Assembly (NCBI RefSeq): GCF_003944755.1
Contig: NZ_RWGU01000036.1
Span: 1 to 57,823 of the forward strand
Direction: 5' to 3'
DNA: 57,823 nucleotides
Origin: Rhodovulum robiginosum
GTDB taxonomy: Bacteria; Pseudomonadota; Alphaproteobacteria; Rhodobacterales; Rhodobacteraceae
The position numbers and the translations under genes were made by a program. Positions within the stretch are counted from its first letter, which is position 1. Each line of letters starts with the position of its first letter. This document shows positions 1-7,706 of the stretch, in pieces. Below the pieces are notes generated by a model. The model did no database searches. It saw nothing but the letters and a program-made list of their open reading frames with translations, and was not told where the DNA came from.

Positions 1-96
1 GGGCCGGGCGCGGGCTGGGGGGTCGGCGCCGGGGTGGGTGGCGCGGCGGGGCCGGGCGCGGGCTCGGGGGTCGGCGCCGGGGTGGGTTGCGGCTTC
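1..96. repeat. In-gene 48-bp imperfect tandem repeat (Pro/Ala-rich coding)
   Basis: Bases 1-48 and 49-96 are two 16-codon units. They match over the first ~39 bases with one mismatch and then diverge. The unit encodes a Pro/Ala-rich stretch of the ycjF-like protein. A second, shorter in-frame echo lies near 229-285. This is coding microsatellite-like expansion in a disordered region, not a separate element. Confidence 0.7.
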
Positions 97-380
97 GGAG
101 CCGTCTCGGGGGGCGGCTTGGGCGCGGGGTCGGGTGCGCGCCGCAGGATGCGGCGCTTTTGGGGCCGGGCCTCTTGCCCCGTGTCGGCGTCGGGTTCGCG
201 CCGCTCCGCGGGTGCCGGTGCCGCCGGGGCGGGCTTTGCCTCGGGCTCGGGCGTCGGGGCGGGCTTTGCCTCGGGCGCCGGCGCCGGCGCGGCCTCGGTG
301 TCCGCCTTTCGCCGGGCATCGCGCCCCGTCGGCCGCTCGGGCGTTTCGTCGAGGTCGAAGATCACGGGTCCGCGGGTCAT
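1..380 (-). CDS. YcjF-like (DUF697/TIGR01620) membrane protein, N-terminal part only
   Basis: Only the first ~126 codons are in the window; the gene runs off the left edge. The ATG at 380 overlaps the ycjX-like stop in an ATGA junction, so the two are translationally coupled. The protein opens with M-T-R-G-P-V-I-F-D-L-D-E, an opening I associate with alphaproteobacterial YcjF-type proteins. It then becomes a long Ala/Pro/Glu-rich disordered segment with imperfect repeats (P-A-P-T-P-E-P). The membrane domain that would define DUF697 lies outside the window, so the assignment depends on the coupling to ycjX and the conserved first dozen residues. Role unknown; the pair is usually linked to envelope stress. 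Confidence 0.6.
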   Translation of the reverse strand, partial: MTRGPVIFDLDETPERPTGRDARRKADTEAAPAPAPEAKPAPTPEPEAKPAPAAPAPAERREPDADTGQEARPQKRRILRRAPDPAPKPPPETAPKPQPTPAPTPEPAPGPAAPPTPAPTPQPAPG

Positions 381-1819
381 CTCAGCCGGTCCCCGAACAG
401 GAATTCCGCGGCCTTGTCCAGCCGGATATGCGGCGGGCCTTCGCCGGGGCGCAGGGTCAGCCGCGCGGGCGCGAAATGCATGATGTTGTAGTCGGCCTCG
501 AGCCAGCGCTCGGCGTTCTGCTGCACGTCCTCCAACAACACGGCGGGGTCCTCGGGCAACTCGCCGGGGTAGAGCGCGGCCTGCCGCCCGGTTTCGAGCA
601 GCGTGCCGCGCACGCAATCGAGCGGCTCGCCCTCGTGGGTGCGGGTCTCTTCCACCGTGGCGCGCAGCGCGGCGATGGCCATGGCCGCGGTGTCGGCACC
701 TGCGAAATCGGCCCGCCGGCGCGCGTCGCGCATCAGCGCCTGCATGATCGCGGTGAGCCGGGCGTGCTGGGAATGGTGCAGGTGGTCGGCCTTGGTGGCG
801 GCGAAGAGGATGCGTTCCACCCGCCTGCCGGTCAAAAGCGAGGTCAGCCACGCGTTGCGCCCGGGCCGGAAGGCGCCCAGGATCTCGGTCATCGCGCGGC
901 GCAGGTCGGCCACGGCGCGGGGGCCCGCATGGATGGCGCCCAGCGCGTCGATCAGCACCACCTGCCTGTCGATCCGAGCGAAATGTTCGCGGAAGAAGGG
1001 TTTGACCACCTCGCGCTGGTAGGCCTCGTAGCGGCGGTCCATCTCGCGCCAGAGACTGCCGCGCGGGGTCTGGCCGGGTTTGGGCAGCGGCGCGAAGGTC
1101 AGCACGGGCGAGCCCGCCAGATCGCCCGGCAGCAGGAACCGCCCCGGCGTGCAGTCGGAATACCCCGCCGCGCGGGCGGCGTGCAGGTAGCCGGTAAAGG
1201 CAGCCGACAGCGCCTGGACGGCGGGCTCTTCCAACTCGGCGGCCGGGTTGGTCTGGGATAGCTTTGCGCGGAACGCCTCGGAGCCGGGCCGCTCGTCGAG
1301 GCGCGCCAGCGTTTCCTCCGACCATTCGGCATAGCTCTTTTCCAGAAGCGACAGGTCCAGCAGCCACTCGCCCGGATAGTCGACGATGTCGAGATGCACC
1401 GTGCGCGGGCCCGTCACGCTGCCCAGCAGCCCCGCGGGCCGCACCCGGAGCGACAGCCGCAACTCAGACACCGCGCGGGTGGATTCGGGCCAGTGCGGGT
1501 TGGCGCCGGTCAGCGCCTGCAAGTGGTTTTCGTAATCGAAGCGCGGCACCGTGTCGTCGGGCTGGGGCTGCAGATAGGCCGCCTGGATCGCGCCGGCCGC
1601 CGCCGCGCGCAATTGCGGCATGCGCCCCCGCTCCATCAGGTTGGCGACCAGCGAGGTTATGAACACGGTCTTGCCCGCGCGCGACAGGCCGGTGACGCCC
1701 AGCCGGATCACCGGCTCCATGAAAGTCTCCGAGATCGACGACCCGATGGCCTCGACCCCGCGGGTCACCTCGTCTGCGAAATCGCCGATGCGCACATGTT
1801 CCTCCGCCGGCTGCGCCAT
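377..1819 (-). CDS. YcjX-like (DUF463) P-loop protein
   Basis: This 480-residue protein has a P-loop near its N terminus (G-L-S-R-A-G-K-T, about residues 44-51), followed by the motif L-V-A-N-L-M-E-R-G-R. This matches the YcjX/DUF463 family of predicted GTP- or ATP-binding proteins, whose usual length is ~460-490 residues. D-I-V-D-Y-P-G-E-W is the likely Walker B/switch II-like motif (DxxG-type). The start is ATG at 1819, with a divergent 80-bp gap to truA. The downstream ycjF-like gene overlaps by four bases, so they form an operon. In enterobacteria ycjX/ycjF are stress-inducible; the biochemical role is not established. Confidence 0.85.
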   Translation of the reverse strand: MAQPAEEHVRIGDFADEVTRGVEAIGSSISETFMEPVIRLGVTGLSRAGKTVFITSLVANLMERGRMPQLRAAAAGAIQAAYLQPQPDDTVPRFDYENHLQALTGANPHWPESTRAVSELRLSLRVRPAGLLGSVTGPRTVHLDIVDYPGEWLLDLSLLEKSYAEWSEETLARLDERPGSEAFRAKLSQTNPAAELEEPAVQALSAAFTGYLHAARAAGYSDCTPGRFLLPGDLAGSPVLTFAPLPKPGQTPRGSLWREMDRRYEAYQREVVKPFFREHFARIDRQVVLIDALGAIHAGPRAVADLRRAMTEILGAFRPGRNAWLTSLLTGRRVERILFAATKADHLHHSQHARLTAIMQALMRDARRRADFAGADTAAMAIAALRATVEETRTHEGEPLDCVRGTLLETGRQAALYPGELPEDPAVLLEDVQQNAERWLEADYNIMHFAPARLTLRPGEGPPHIRLDKAAEFLFGDRLR

Positions 1820-1899
1820 TCAGTTAATCACGACCAGCGCCGGCTGCCAGCCCCCACGCGGCCGATTGCGCCGGTCGCAATGTCGCGGTAACCGGGGCC

Positions 1900-2667
1900 A
1901 TGCCCCGCTATGCGCTGAAACTGGAATATGACGGCACACCCTTCGCGGGCTGGCAGCGCCAGGCCGATCAGCCCTCGGTGCAGGGCGCGGTCGAGGCCGC
2001 GCTGGCCCGGCTCGAAACGGGCGTGCCCTCGATCGCCGCGGCGGGGCGCACCGATGCCGGCGTGCATGCGCTGGGCCAGGTGGCCCATTGCGACCTCGCG
2101 CGCGACTGGGACCCGTTCCGACTGTCCGAGGCGTTGAACTACCACCTCAAACCCGCCCCGGTGGCCGTGCTCGCCGCCGCCCGTGTGGGCGAGGATTTCC
2201 ACGCGCGTTTCTCGGCCGTCGAGCGGCGCTATCTCTTCCGCCTGGTCAGCCGGCGCGCACCGATGACCCATCAGCGCGGGCTGGTCTGGCGGGTGCCCCA
2301 CCCGCTGGCGCTGGCACCGATGCAGGAGGCCGCGCGACACCTGACGGGCCGGCACGATTTCACCACCTTCCGCGCCTCGATCTGCCAGGCGGCCTCGCCG
2401 GTCAAGACGCTCGACGCGCTGGAGATCGAAGAGGTTTCGTTCCCCGGCGGCGCCGAGTTCCGCTTTTCCGTCCGCGCGCGCAGCTTTCTGCACAACCAGG
2501 TGCGCAGTTTCGTGGGCACACTGGAACGGGTGGGCGCCGGGGCCTGGGCGCCCGGCGACGTGAAGACCGCGCTAGAGGCCCGTGATCGCGCCGCCTGCGG
2601 TCCGGTCTGCCCCCCCGACGGGCTGTATCTGGAAAGCGTCGGCTACCCCGAAGACCCCTTCGCCTGA
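1900..2667 (+). CDS. truA: tRNA pseudouridine synthase A (TruA)
   Basis: TruA converts uridines 38-40 of the tRNA anticodon stem-loop to pseudouridine in the cytoplasm. The 255-residue length is normal. The catalytic motif G-R-T-D-A-G-V-H-A places the active-site Asp at residue 52. The early [14 protein letters not shown] and the late F-L-H-N-Q-V-R motifs are also family signatures. It starts at the ATG at 1900 and is transcribed divergently from the ycjX-like gene across ~80 bp. It is a core gene and marks the left border of the polysaccharide locus. Confidence 0.97.
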   Translation: MPRYALKLEYDGTPFAGWQRQADQPSVQGAVEAALARLETGVPSIAAAGRTDAGVHALGQVAHCDLARDWDPFRLSEALNYHLKPAPVAVLAAARVGEDFHARFSAVERRYLFRLVSRRAPMTHQRGLVWRVPHPLALAPMQEAARHLTGRHDFTTFRASICQAASPVKTLDALEIEEVSFPGGAEFRFSVRARSFLHNQVRSFVGTLERVGAGAWAPGDVKTALEARDRAACGPVCPPDGLYLESVGYPEDPFA

Positions 2668-2788
2668 CCCCGGCTGCTGCAGGCGCGACACAATGGCCGA
2701 CACAAGGCCCAAGGCATCGCCTACGCGGTGGGCGCGGGCCGTGCCGCCTGCTAGGCTTTCCCCGATCAACCAATTCAAGCCCAAGTCA

Positions 2789-4045
2789 ATGAGTTATCCC
2801 GCAGCCCAAGCCCTGCCGCAGCCCGACCGCGTGGTCATCATCAACGATTCCGCAACCGCACAAGGCGGTTCGGCGGTGCTGGCGCTGTTGTTGGTCGAGC
2901 TTTTGCGCGCACGCGGGGTGCCTGTGACCTTCATCGCCGGCGACACTGGCGACAATCCGCGGCTGGCCGAGATCGGCGTCGATATCGTCGCCTTGGGAGA
3001 GGTGCCCCTGCTTGGCCGAGGCAAGCTGGAGGCGTTGCGCAAGGGCATCGACAATCCTGCCGCGCGCGAGATGGTCGCGCGCTTCGTCGCCGAGACCGAC
3101 ACGCCCGGCACGATCTATCATGTGCATTCCTGGGCGCAGATCTTTTCACCCTCGATCTTTTCGGCATTGGCCCCCGTCGCTGCGCGAACCGTCGTGCATG
3201 CCCATGACATGTTCCTGGCCTGTCCCAACGGGGTCTACATGGATTTTCACCACGGCCTGCACTGCACCCGCCGCCCGCTGAGCGCCGACTGCATCACGAC
3301 ACATTGCGACAAGCGGTCTTATCCGCAAAAGCTCTGGCGCGTCGCCAGGCAGGCTGCACTGTTTCGCCAGTTCGGCCAGGCGTTGCCCTGGGCCGGCATC
3401 GCCATGATTCACCCGGGCATGACCGAGCCATTGCAGCGCGCCGGTTATCCAGCAGAGCGGCTGGTCACGGTACGCAACCCCGCCTCGCCCTATACCGACC
3501 ATCGCATTCCGGCAGAAGAGAATGCCGGCGCGCTTTTCGTCGGGCGGGTCGAGCCCGACAAAGGCGTAGAAGACCTGATCGAGGCGGCCCGCGCCGTCGA
3601 CATGCCGGTCAGTGTGGTCGGAGAAGGGCCGCTGCGCGAAAGGCTGGCCGCGCAGCACCCCGAGGTAACCTTCGTCGGCTGGCAGGATCGCGCCGGCATC
3701 GCCCGCCAAGCCGCCCACGCGCGGGTGCTTGTCATGCCGTCGCGCTTTCCCGAGCCCTTCGGGCTGGTCGCGGCCGAGGCGCTGATGAGCGGGCTGCCGG
3801 TGATCGTGACCGAACTCTCGTTTCTGGTCGACGAGCTTCGCGCAGGGGACCTGGGGCTGACCTACCCGCCGCGGGACACGGCCGCGCTGGCCGCCTGCCT
3901 GCGCCAGATCAAGAACAAGCCCGTCGCAGAGATGCGGGCGCTCAGCGAACGCGCCCGCGCAGCCGAGATTGCCCTGAAACCCGATGGATGGGCCGACGCG
4001 GTGATGGCGCTCTACGGGAAAACGCTCGCGGCATCGGCGGCCTAA
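2789..4045 (+). CDS. GT4-family glycosyltransferase with four-cysteine insert
   Basis: A 418-residue GT-B fold glycosyltransferase, probably adding a sugar to a lipid-linked repeat unit at the cytoplasmic face of the inner membrane. The N-terminal domain has G-G-S-A-V-L-A near residue 26. The C-terminal domain has L-F-V-G-R-V-E-P-D-K-G (249-259) and the E-x7-E motif (E322, E330), which binds the nucleotide sugar. A segment at 139-174 carries four cysteines (145, 159, 168, 173) after H-A-H-D, a pattern I have seen in a GT4 subset and which could bind a metal. The frame stays open upstream to 2582 inside truA; I chose the ATG at 2789 because homology-like sequence begins there, although its ribosome binding site is weak. 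Confidence 0.85.
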   Translation: MSYPAAQALPQPDRVVIINDSATAQGGSAVLALLLVELLRARGVPVTFIAGDTGDNPRLAEIGVDIVALGEVPLLGRGKLEALRKGIDNPAAREMVARFVAETDTPGTIYHVHSWAQIFSPSIFSALAPVAARTVVHAHDMFLACPNGVYMDFHHGLHCTRRPLSADCITTHCDKRSYPQKLWRVARQAALFRQFGQALPWAGIAMIHPGMTEPLQRAGYPAERLVTVRNPASPYTDHRIPAEENAGALFVGRVEPDKGVEDLIEAARAVDMPVSVVGEGPLRERLAAQHPEVTFVGWQDRAGIARQAAHARVLVMPSRFPEPFGLVAAEALMSGLPVIVTELSFLVDELRAGDLGLTYPPRDTAALAACLRQIKNKPVAEMRALSERARAAEIALKPDGWADAVMALYGKTLAASAA

Positions 4046-4147
4046 CTGCGCAGTCCGTCGCGGGCAACCTTGCCGGCCACACCGCCGGGTCAACGAAGGG
4101 GGCGGCCCTCGGGCGGCCGGTCAGGGGATGGCGCCGCCTCCCCGCCC

Positions 4148-5035
4148 CTATCGCAGGTCCAAAACCCGTTCCGGCGCGATCCGGCCGCGCACGAGATCGC
4201 CGAGGGCCAGCAGATTGCCCCGCAACCGTCCCACGCGGTCGACCCAGGGTTCGGGCCATAGCGCCTTTGCCAGGTTGGCCGTTACATTCCTGCGCATCAT
4301 GCGCAGCGCCCTGTCGCGCCGCATGGTCCCCTTGCCGATGAGGTAAAGCGGGTTGGCGATCTGAGAGTAGCCCAGCAAGAGCCCCGTGCCGCGCCCTGTC
4401 TTGGTGCCCAGATGCACGCCGACCAACGCCTCGGCCCGGACGATCCGGCCATGCCGCGCCAGAAGGCGGCCGAAATCGACGTCTTCAAGCCAGCCATAAA
4501 ACGGCAATCGCTCATCGAATCGCAACCCTAGCGAGATCACCGGGTCGGCGCGCAACGACATGTTGCAGCCATAGCCGTTGTAGGTGTCGGTCAGCCCGTC
4601 GCCAGCGGGCCGCGCCGCATCGGCCAGTAACTTGAGCCCGTCCTCGAAGCTGAAACCAGGGCCGTTGATGCCGTCGGCCACCACCGTGCCCGTCAGCATC
4701 ACGATATCGGGGTGTTCTTCGTACAGGCGCAGCGTCTGGCGCAGATAATCAGGCGCCATCAGGAAATCATCGTCCAAAAACAAGAGGATGTCACCCGGCT
4801 CCAGGGCGTCGAGGACGCGGTTGCGCTGGCGCGTCAGGCCCTTGGGGCCGATCACTTCCCGCACCGGAAAGGGCAACGCATCATACCCGTTCGCCGGGGC
4901 GTCCTCGGGCGCGCCCAGACTGAGTATCACAAGGTCTGGAAGGCGGTCTTGCAGCGCGATGTGAGCCAGGCAATCGGCCAAAATACGCTCACGCCCGGTC
5001 GATGCGATTGCAAAAACTAGCCTCATTTTGGACAC
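4148..5035 (-). CDS. GT2-family glycosyltransferase
   Basis: A 295-residue GT-A fold transferase. Its N terminus (R-L-V-F-A-I-A-S-T-G-R) is followed by the metal-binding triad at D88-D89-D90 in L-L-F-L-D-D-D-F-L. Further on is Y-G-W-L-E-D-V-D-F-G, the acceptor/base region typical of GT2 enzymes of polysaccharide assembly. No membrane segment is obvious, so it should act as a soluble or peripheral enzyme on a lipid-linked intermediate. The start is a GTG at 5035; an in-frame ATG three codons later is an alternative. It points toward the GT4 gene (convergent) and may be transcribed with the exoY-like gene, which lies 276 bp upstream. Confidence 0.85.
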   Translation of the reverse strand: MSKMRLVFAIASTGRERILADCLAHIALQDRLPDLVILSLGAPEDAPANGYDALPFPVREVIGPKGLTRQRNRVLDALEPGDILLFLDDDFLMAPDYLRQTLRLYEEHPDIVMLTGTVVADGINGPGFSFEDGLKLLADAARPAGDGLTDTYNGYGCNMSLRADPVISLGLRFDERLPFYGWLEDVDFGRLLARHGRIVRAEALVGVHLGTKTGRGTGLLLGYSQIANPLYLIGKGTMRRDRALRMMRRNVTANLAKALWPEPWVDRVGRLRGNLLALGDLVRGRIAPERVLDLR

Positions 5036-5157
5036 ATTAGTAAGTCATTCATGTTTCGTGGTTCAAATGTCATTGGCCCGACCGAGGTCTCTGCCGATGA
5101 GATTGGTACGGGCGGGGCCACAGTCGATAAGCGCTTTGGGAACGGGATCGGGGCACA

Positions 5158-5301
5158 ATGCACAAAAACGCTGGGGCAGATATGTCGACGGACCCTTGCC
5201 GGCAAGTCGCAAACCAGATCGGCACGGCCACGGCCTGGCGTGTTGTCATCGCCGGCTGCGCGTTCACCTGGTTGGCGATCGTCGGCCTGGCGCTGACATG
5301 A
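5158..5301 (+). CDS. Possible small single-span membrane protein (47 aa)
   Basis: This short frame lies in the 276-bp gap between the GT2 and exoY-like genes, on the opposite strand. It encodes 47 residues: a polar N terminus of ~26 residues and one hydrophobic segment (about residues 27-46, starting W-R-V-V-I-A-G-C) ending two residues from the stop. Small one-span proteins beside sugar-phosphate transferase genes are plausible, but there is no recognised family and no clear ribosome binding site. An ATG at codon 9 is an alternative start. It could equally be chance coding in intergenic DNA. Confidence 0.3.
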   Translation: MHKNAGADMSTDPCRQVANQIGTATAWRVVIAGCAFTWLAIVGLALT

Positions 5302-5311
5302 GGCGTCATCG

Positions 5312-6031
5312 CTACCGTGCGCCGTCCTGCTTGAGCACGACCGACACAGTGCGCAGCACGATCTGCAGGTCTCGCAGGAACGTCCAGTTGCGGACATAGT
5401 CCACATCCATCGCCACACGCTCTTCAAAGGTGGTGTTGGAGCGTCCGCTGACCTGCCAGGCGCCTGTCACACCGGGCTTGACCGACATGTAATCCTGGAA
5501 ATTGCGGCCGTAGTAGACCGTTTCCTCCATGAGGATCGGACGCGGGCCGACGACCGACATATCGCCACGCAGCACGTTAAAGAACTGCGGCAACTCATCG
5601 AGGCTGGTCTTGCGCAGGATCTCCCCGACGCAACTGACCCGCGGGTCGTTGGTCAGCTTGCGCGACATGTTCCACTCTTGCCGCGCCACGGGATCGGTGC
5701 GAAGCAATTCCTCGAGACGCTCTTCGGCATCGCGGACCATGGTCCGGAACTTAAAGCAGCGGAACGGCCGACCGTTCCGTCCGATCCGCTCTTGCGCGAA
5801 GAACACGGGCCGTCCGTCGCTGATGATAAGCGACACCGTGATCAGAATGAAGAATGGCAGGAAAAACAATAGCGCCAGCGCAGCGAAGGCCCGGTCGAAG
5901 AGTTGCTTTTTTAACGGAACCCGGCGCGCTCGCCAGTTGTCTTGAAGTCGCAGCGCGCCTTGTGCATCACACACTCTGACGCCTGCGTCAAAATCAGATC
6001 GAAACATCATTGAACACACGTTGCTTAGCAA
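5312..6031 (-). CDS. exoY: ExoY-like undecaprenyl-phosphate sugar-phosphate transferase
   Basis: This is the likely priming enzyme of the polysaccharide: it would move a sugar 1-phosphate from a nucleotide sugar to undecaprenyl phosphate. The 239-residue length fits the short ExoY type, without the multi-span WcaJ/WbaP N-terminal domain. One membrane/re-entrant helix lies near residues 44-69. Family motifs are C-F-K-F-R-T-M-V, the T-S-L-D-E-L-P-Q-F-F-N-V-L region, G-D-M-S-V-V-G-P-R-P, and the C-terminal V-K-P-G-V-T-G-A-W-Q. The start could be the ATG at 6031 or the tandem Met codons eight and nine. A long, less G+C-rich leader (6032-6647) separates it from the next gene, so it probably has its own promoter. 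Confidence 0.9.
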   Translation of the reverse strand: MLSNVCSMMFRSDFDAGVRVCDAQGALRLQDNWRARRVPLKKQLFDRAFAALALLFFLPFFILITVSLIISDGRPVFFAQERIGRNGRPFRCFKFRTMVRDAEERLEELLRTDPVARQEWNMSRKLTNDPRVSCVGEILRKTSLDELPQFFNVLRGDMSVVGPRPILMEETVYYGRNFQDYMSVKPGVTGAWQVSGRSNTTFEERVAMDVDYVRNWTFLRDLQIVLRTVSVVLKQDGAR

Positions 6032-6647
6032 CGCCCCCAGCCAGCAAGTACTAGAATCGCATACGCCTCATCGTACACCTATTTGCAGTCCAATGCGTCG
6101 CAGTTTTTTGTTGCGAAACCAAGGATAGGTTGTTTCCGCACAACAACGCGGGACCGTGTCCCGCGCATGGTGAAGCAGCGGCAACTCTTGTCGAGGTGTG
6201 AACCGATTCTGTGGATGCCCCACCCTGCGGCATCGAACCCGCCATAACGGCCTCATGAGACCTAGAAACAGGGTGCATCCAGCGCATTGATTCAGTCTTC
6301 GGTTGATCAGGTCGCCAAATTGAACAACCTGACGCTTTTATTGTCGGTGACGTGGACGAGAGTTTCAAGCAGCATCTAAAGCCGCGCGAGGCGCGTGCCT
6401 GTCTTTTGCGTCCAACATCAAGGCACAATTGCCATTTCCGGGGTCAAATTTTTTTGAAAGCCGGGCCAGGACATTGCGTCTGGCTGGGAAGGACTGCGTC
6501 GATTTTGGAAACTATGCATCGGCGGCGCGCTCAGGGCTATGTGCCAGGCGCCCACGTCCAGCACCCGGTGAGTCGGCTCGACGGCGAAGCCGTTCCGCAG
6601 GACATCGCATCATTCCAAAGACTGGACCGCACCAGTCAACCGCGGCA
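6032..6647. other. 616-bp intergenic region upstream of exoY
   Basis: I see no convincing gene here. The region is clearly richer in A+T than its surroundings (for example around 6060-6160 and 6430-6480) and lies upstream of exoY and downstream of the Ldh2-type gene, both on the minus strand. It probably contains the exoY promoter and leader. A small inverted repeat, GTTGT-N6-ACAAC at 6129-6144, could be an operator. A 125-codon minus-strand frame (6051-6428) has no protein-like features and was not called. Confidence 0.5.
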
Positions 6648-7703
6648 TCAGACAGCCGGGCCCGAGCCCTGCCAGGGAACGTCGATGCCGAACCCGGCGG
6701 CCAGCTCCCGAAGCCCCGTCGAGGTCTTGGCTTCTAGCGAAATCCCGCGGTCCCGGTTTTCAGCCATCGCATTCCAGCGTGCCTCGCCGGGAAACCGCAC
6801 GCTGCCCGCCGGGCCCGAGCACGCAACCATGTCGGCCAGCACGTCCATCCGTTCGAAGAAGCTCTCGAGCGGCATCCATCTCGAGACATCCAGCGCCACG
6901 ATGAAATGGCCGCTGTTCCCCTGCCGCTCGAAATCCTTGTACATCGAGGCCACTTGGGAGGAAATGCCGGCCCCGGTGAGGACGCCGCTCAAGACTTCGA
7001 CCATCAGGGCCAGCCCGAATCCCTTTGCACCGCTCGCCGGCAGCAACGTCCCTTTCATGGCCTCGTTGGGGTCGGTCACCGGACGACCGCGATCGTCCAC
7101 CACCAACCCTTCGGGCAGGTCGAGACCATTTCGTTGGTACGCCCGCACGGTTGACCCGGCCAATCCCGCCGTCGACATGTCGACGATCAGCGAACGGCCA
7201 TCGCGCCCCGGTGCGCCGAAGCCGAAGGGATTGGTGCCCAGAACGGGCTTGTAGCCGCCCTCCGCAGCCACCTTGGGAAAGGAGTTGCTCAGAACGAGGC
7301 TGATCATCCCCGCCTCTGCGGCGCGGTTGATGTAATAGGCGCCCGTGCCGAAGAAATTGCTGCGCTGCACTCCGACGGCGCCCACACCGGTCGCGCGCGC
7401 CAATTCCACGGCGCGGTCCGTTGCGCGCGTACCAGCCACCTGCCCGAAGCCGTGGTCTGCATCCAGCAGCGCCGCCGACGGCGAAATCTCTTGCAGGTTC
7501 ATCTGCGCGGGCGTCCGGATCAGTCCGGCCTTTACCCTGCGCAGCAGAATGGGCAGCCTCTCGACCCCGTGATTGGCGCGGCCGGCGAGATCGTTCCATA
7601 GCAGGTTATCCGAGAGCACCTCCGCCTCGGCGCCATCGACGCCAGCGGCGCTCATAAGGGCATCCACGAAGCCGCGAAGGTCGGAAACTGCAACCCGCAG
7701 CAT
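6648..7703 (-). CDS. Ldh2/YlbC-type NAD(P)-dependent 2-oxoacid/imine reductase
   Basis: A 351-residue member of the malate/L-lactate dehydrogenase (Ldh_2) family, which includes malate, ureidoglycolate, 2,3-diketogulonate and Delta1-piperideine-2-carboxylate reductases. Visible motifs are N-H-G-V-E-R-L (44-50, with the conserved His45), D-A-D-H-G-F-G-Q (81-88), L-G-T-N-P-F-G-F (155-162) and V-D-M-S-T (174-178). The second usual His in the S-N-H-F-G-type motif is Phe117 here (S-N-F-F-G), which may change substrate. It is the last gene of a four-gene operon: its ATG lies three bases after the preceding ATP-grasp stop, with GGGGAA as ribosome binding site. In this context it probably reduces or oxidises a 2-oxo acid used by the ligases; substrate unknown. 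Confidence 0.85.
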   Translation of the reverse strand: MLRVAVSDLRGFVDALMSAAGVDGAEAEVLSDNLLWNDLAGRANHGVERLPILLRRVKAGLIRTPAQMNLQEISPSAALLDADHGFGQVAGTRATDRAVELARATGVGAVGVQRSNFFGTGAYYINRAAEAGMISLVLSNSFPKVAAEGGYKPVLGTNPFGFGAPGRDGRSLIVDMSTAGLAGSTVRAYQRNGLDLPEGLVVDDRGRPVTDPNEAMKGTLLPASGAKGFGLALMVEVLSGVLTGAGISSQVASMYKDFERQGNSGHFIVALDVSRWMPLESFFERMDVLADMVACSGPAGSVRFPGEARWNAMAENRDRGISLEAKTSTGLRELAAGFGIDVPWQGSGPAV

Positions 7704-7706
7704 CCT

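Noticed and set aside
1-96. CRISPR-like repeat at the left edge
   Set aside because: Direct in-frame coding repeat with no spacers; it encodes a Pro/Ala linker.
6101-6110. T-run as an intrinsic terminator
   Set aside because: No stable stem precedes the T tract on the plus strand and no plus-strand gene ends there.
6051-6428. Minus-strand 125-codon frame upstream of exoY
   Set aside because: No ribosome binding site, no domain, Cys/Ser/Arg-rich composition as expected from non-coding DNA.
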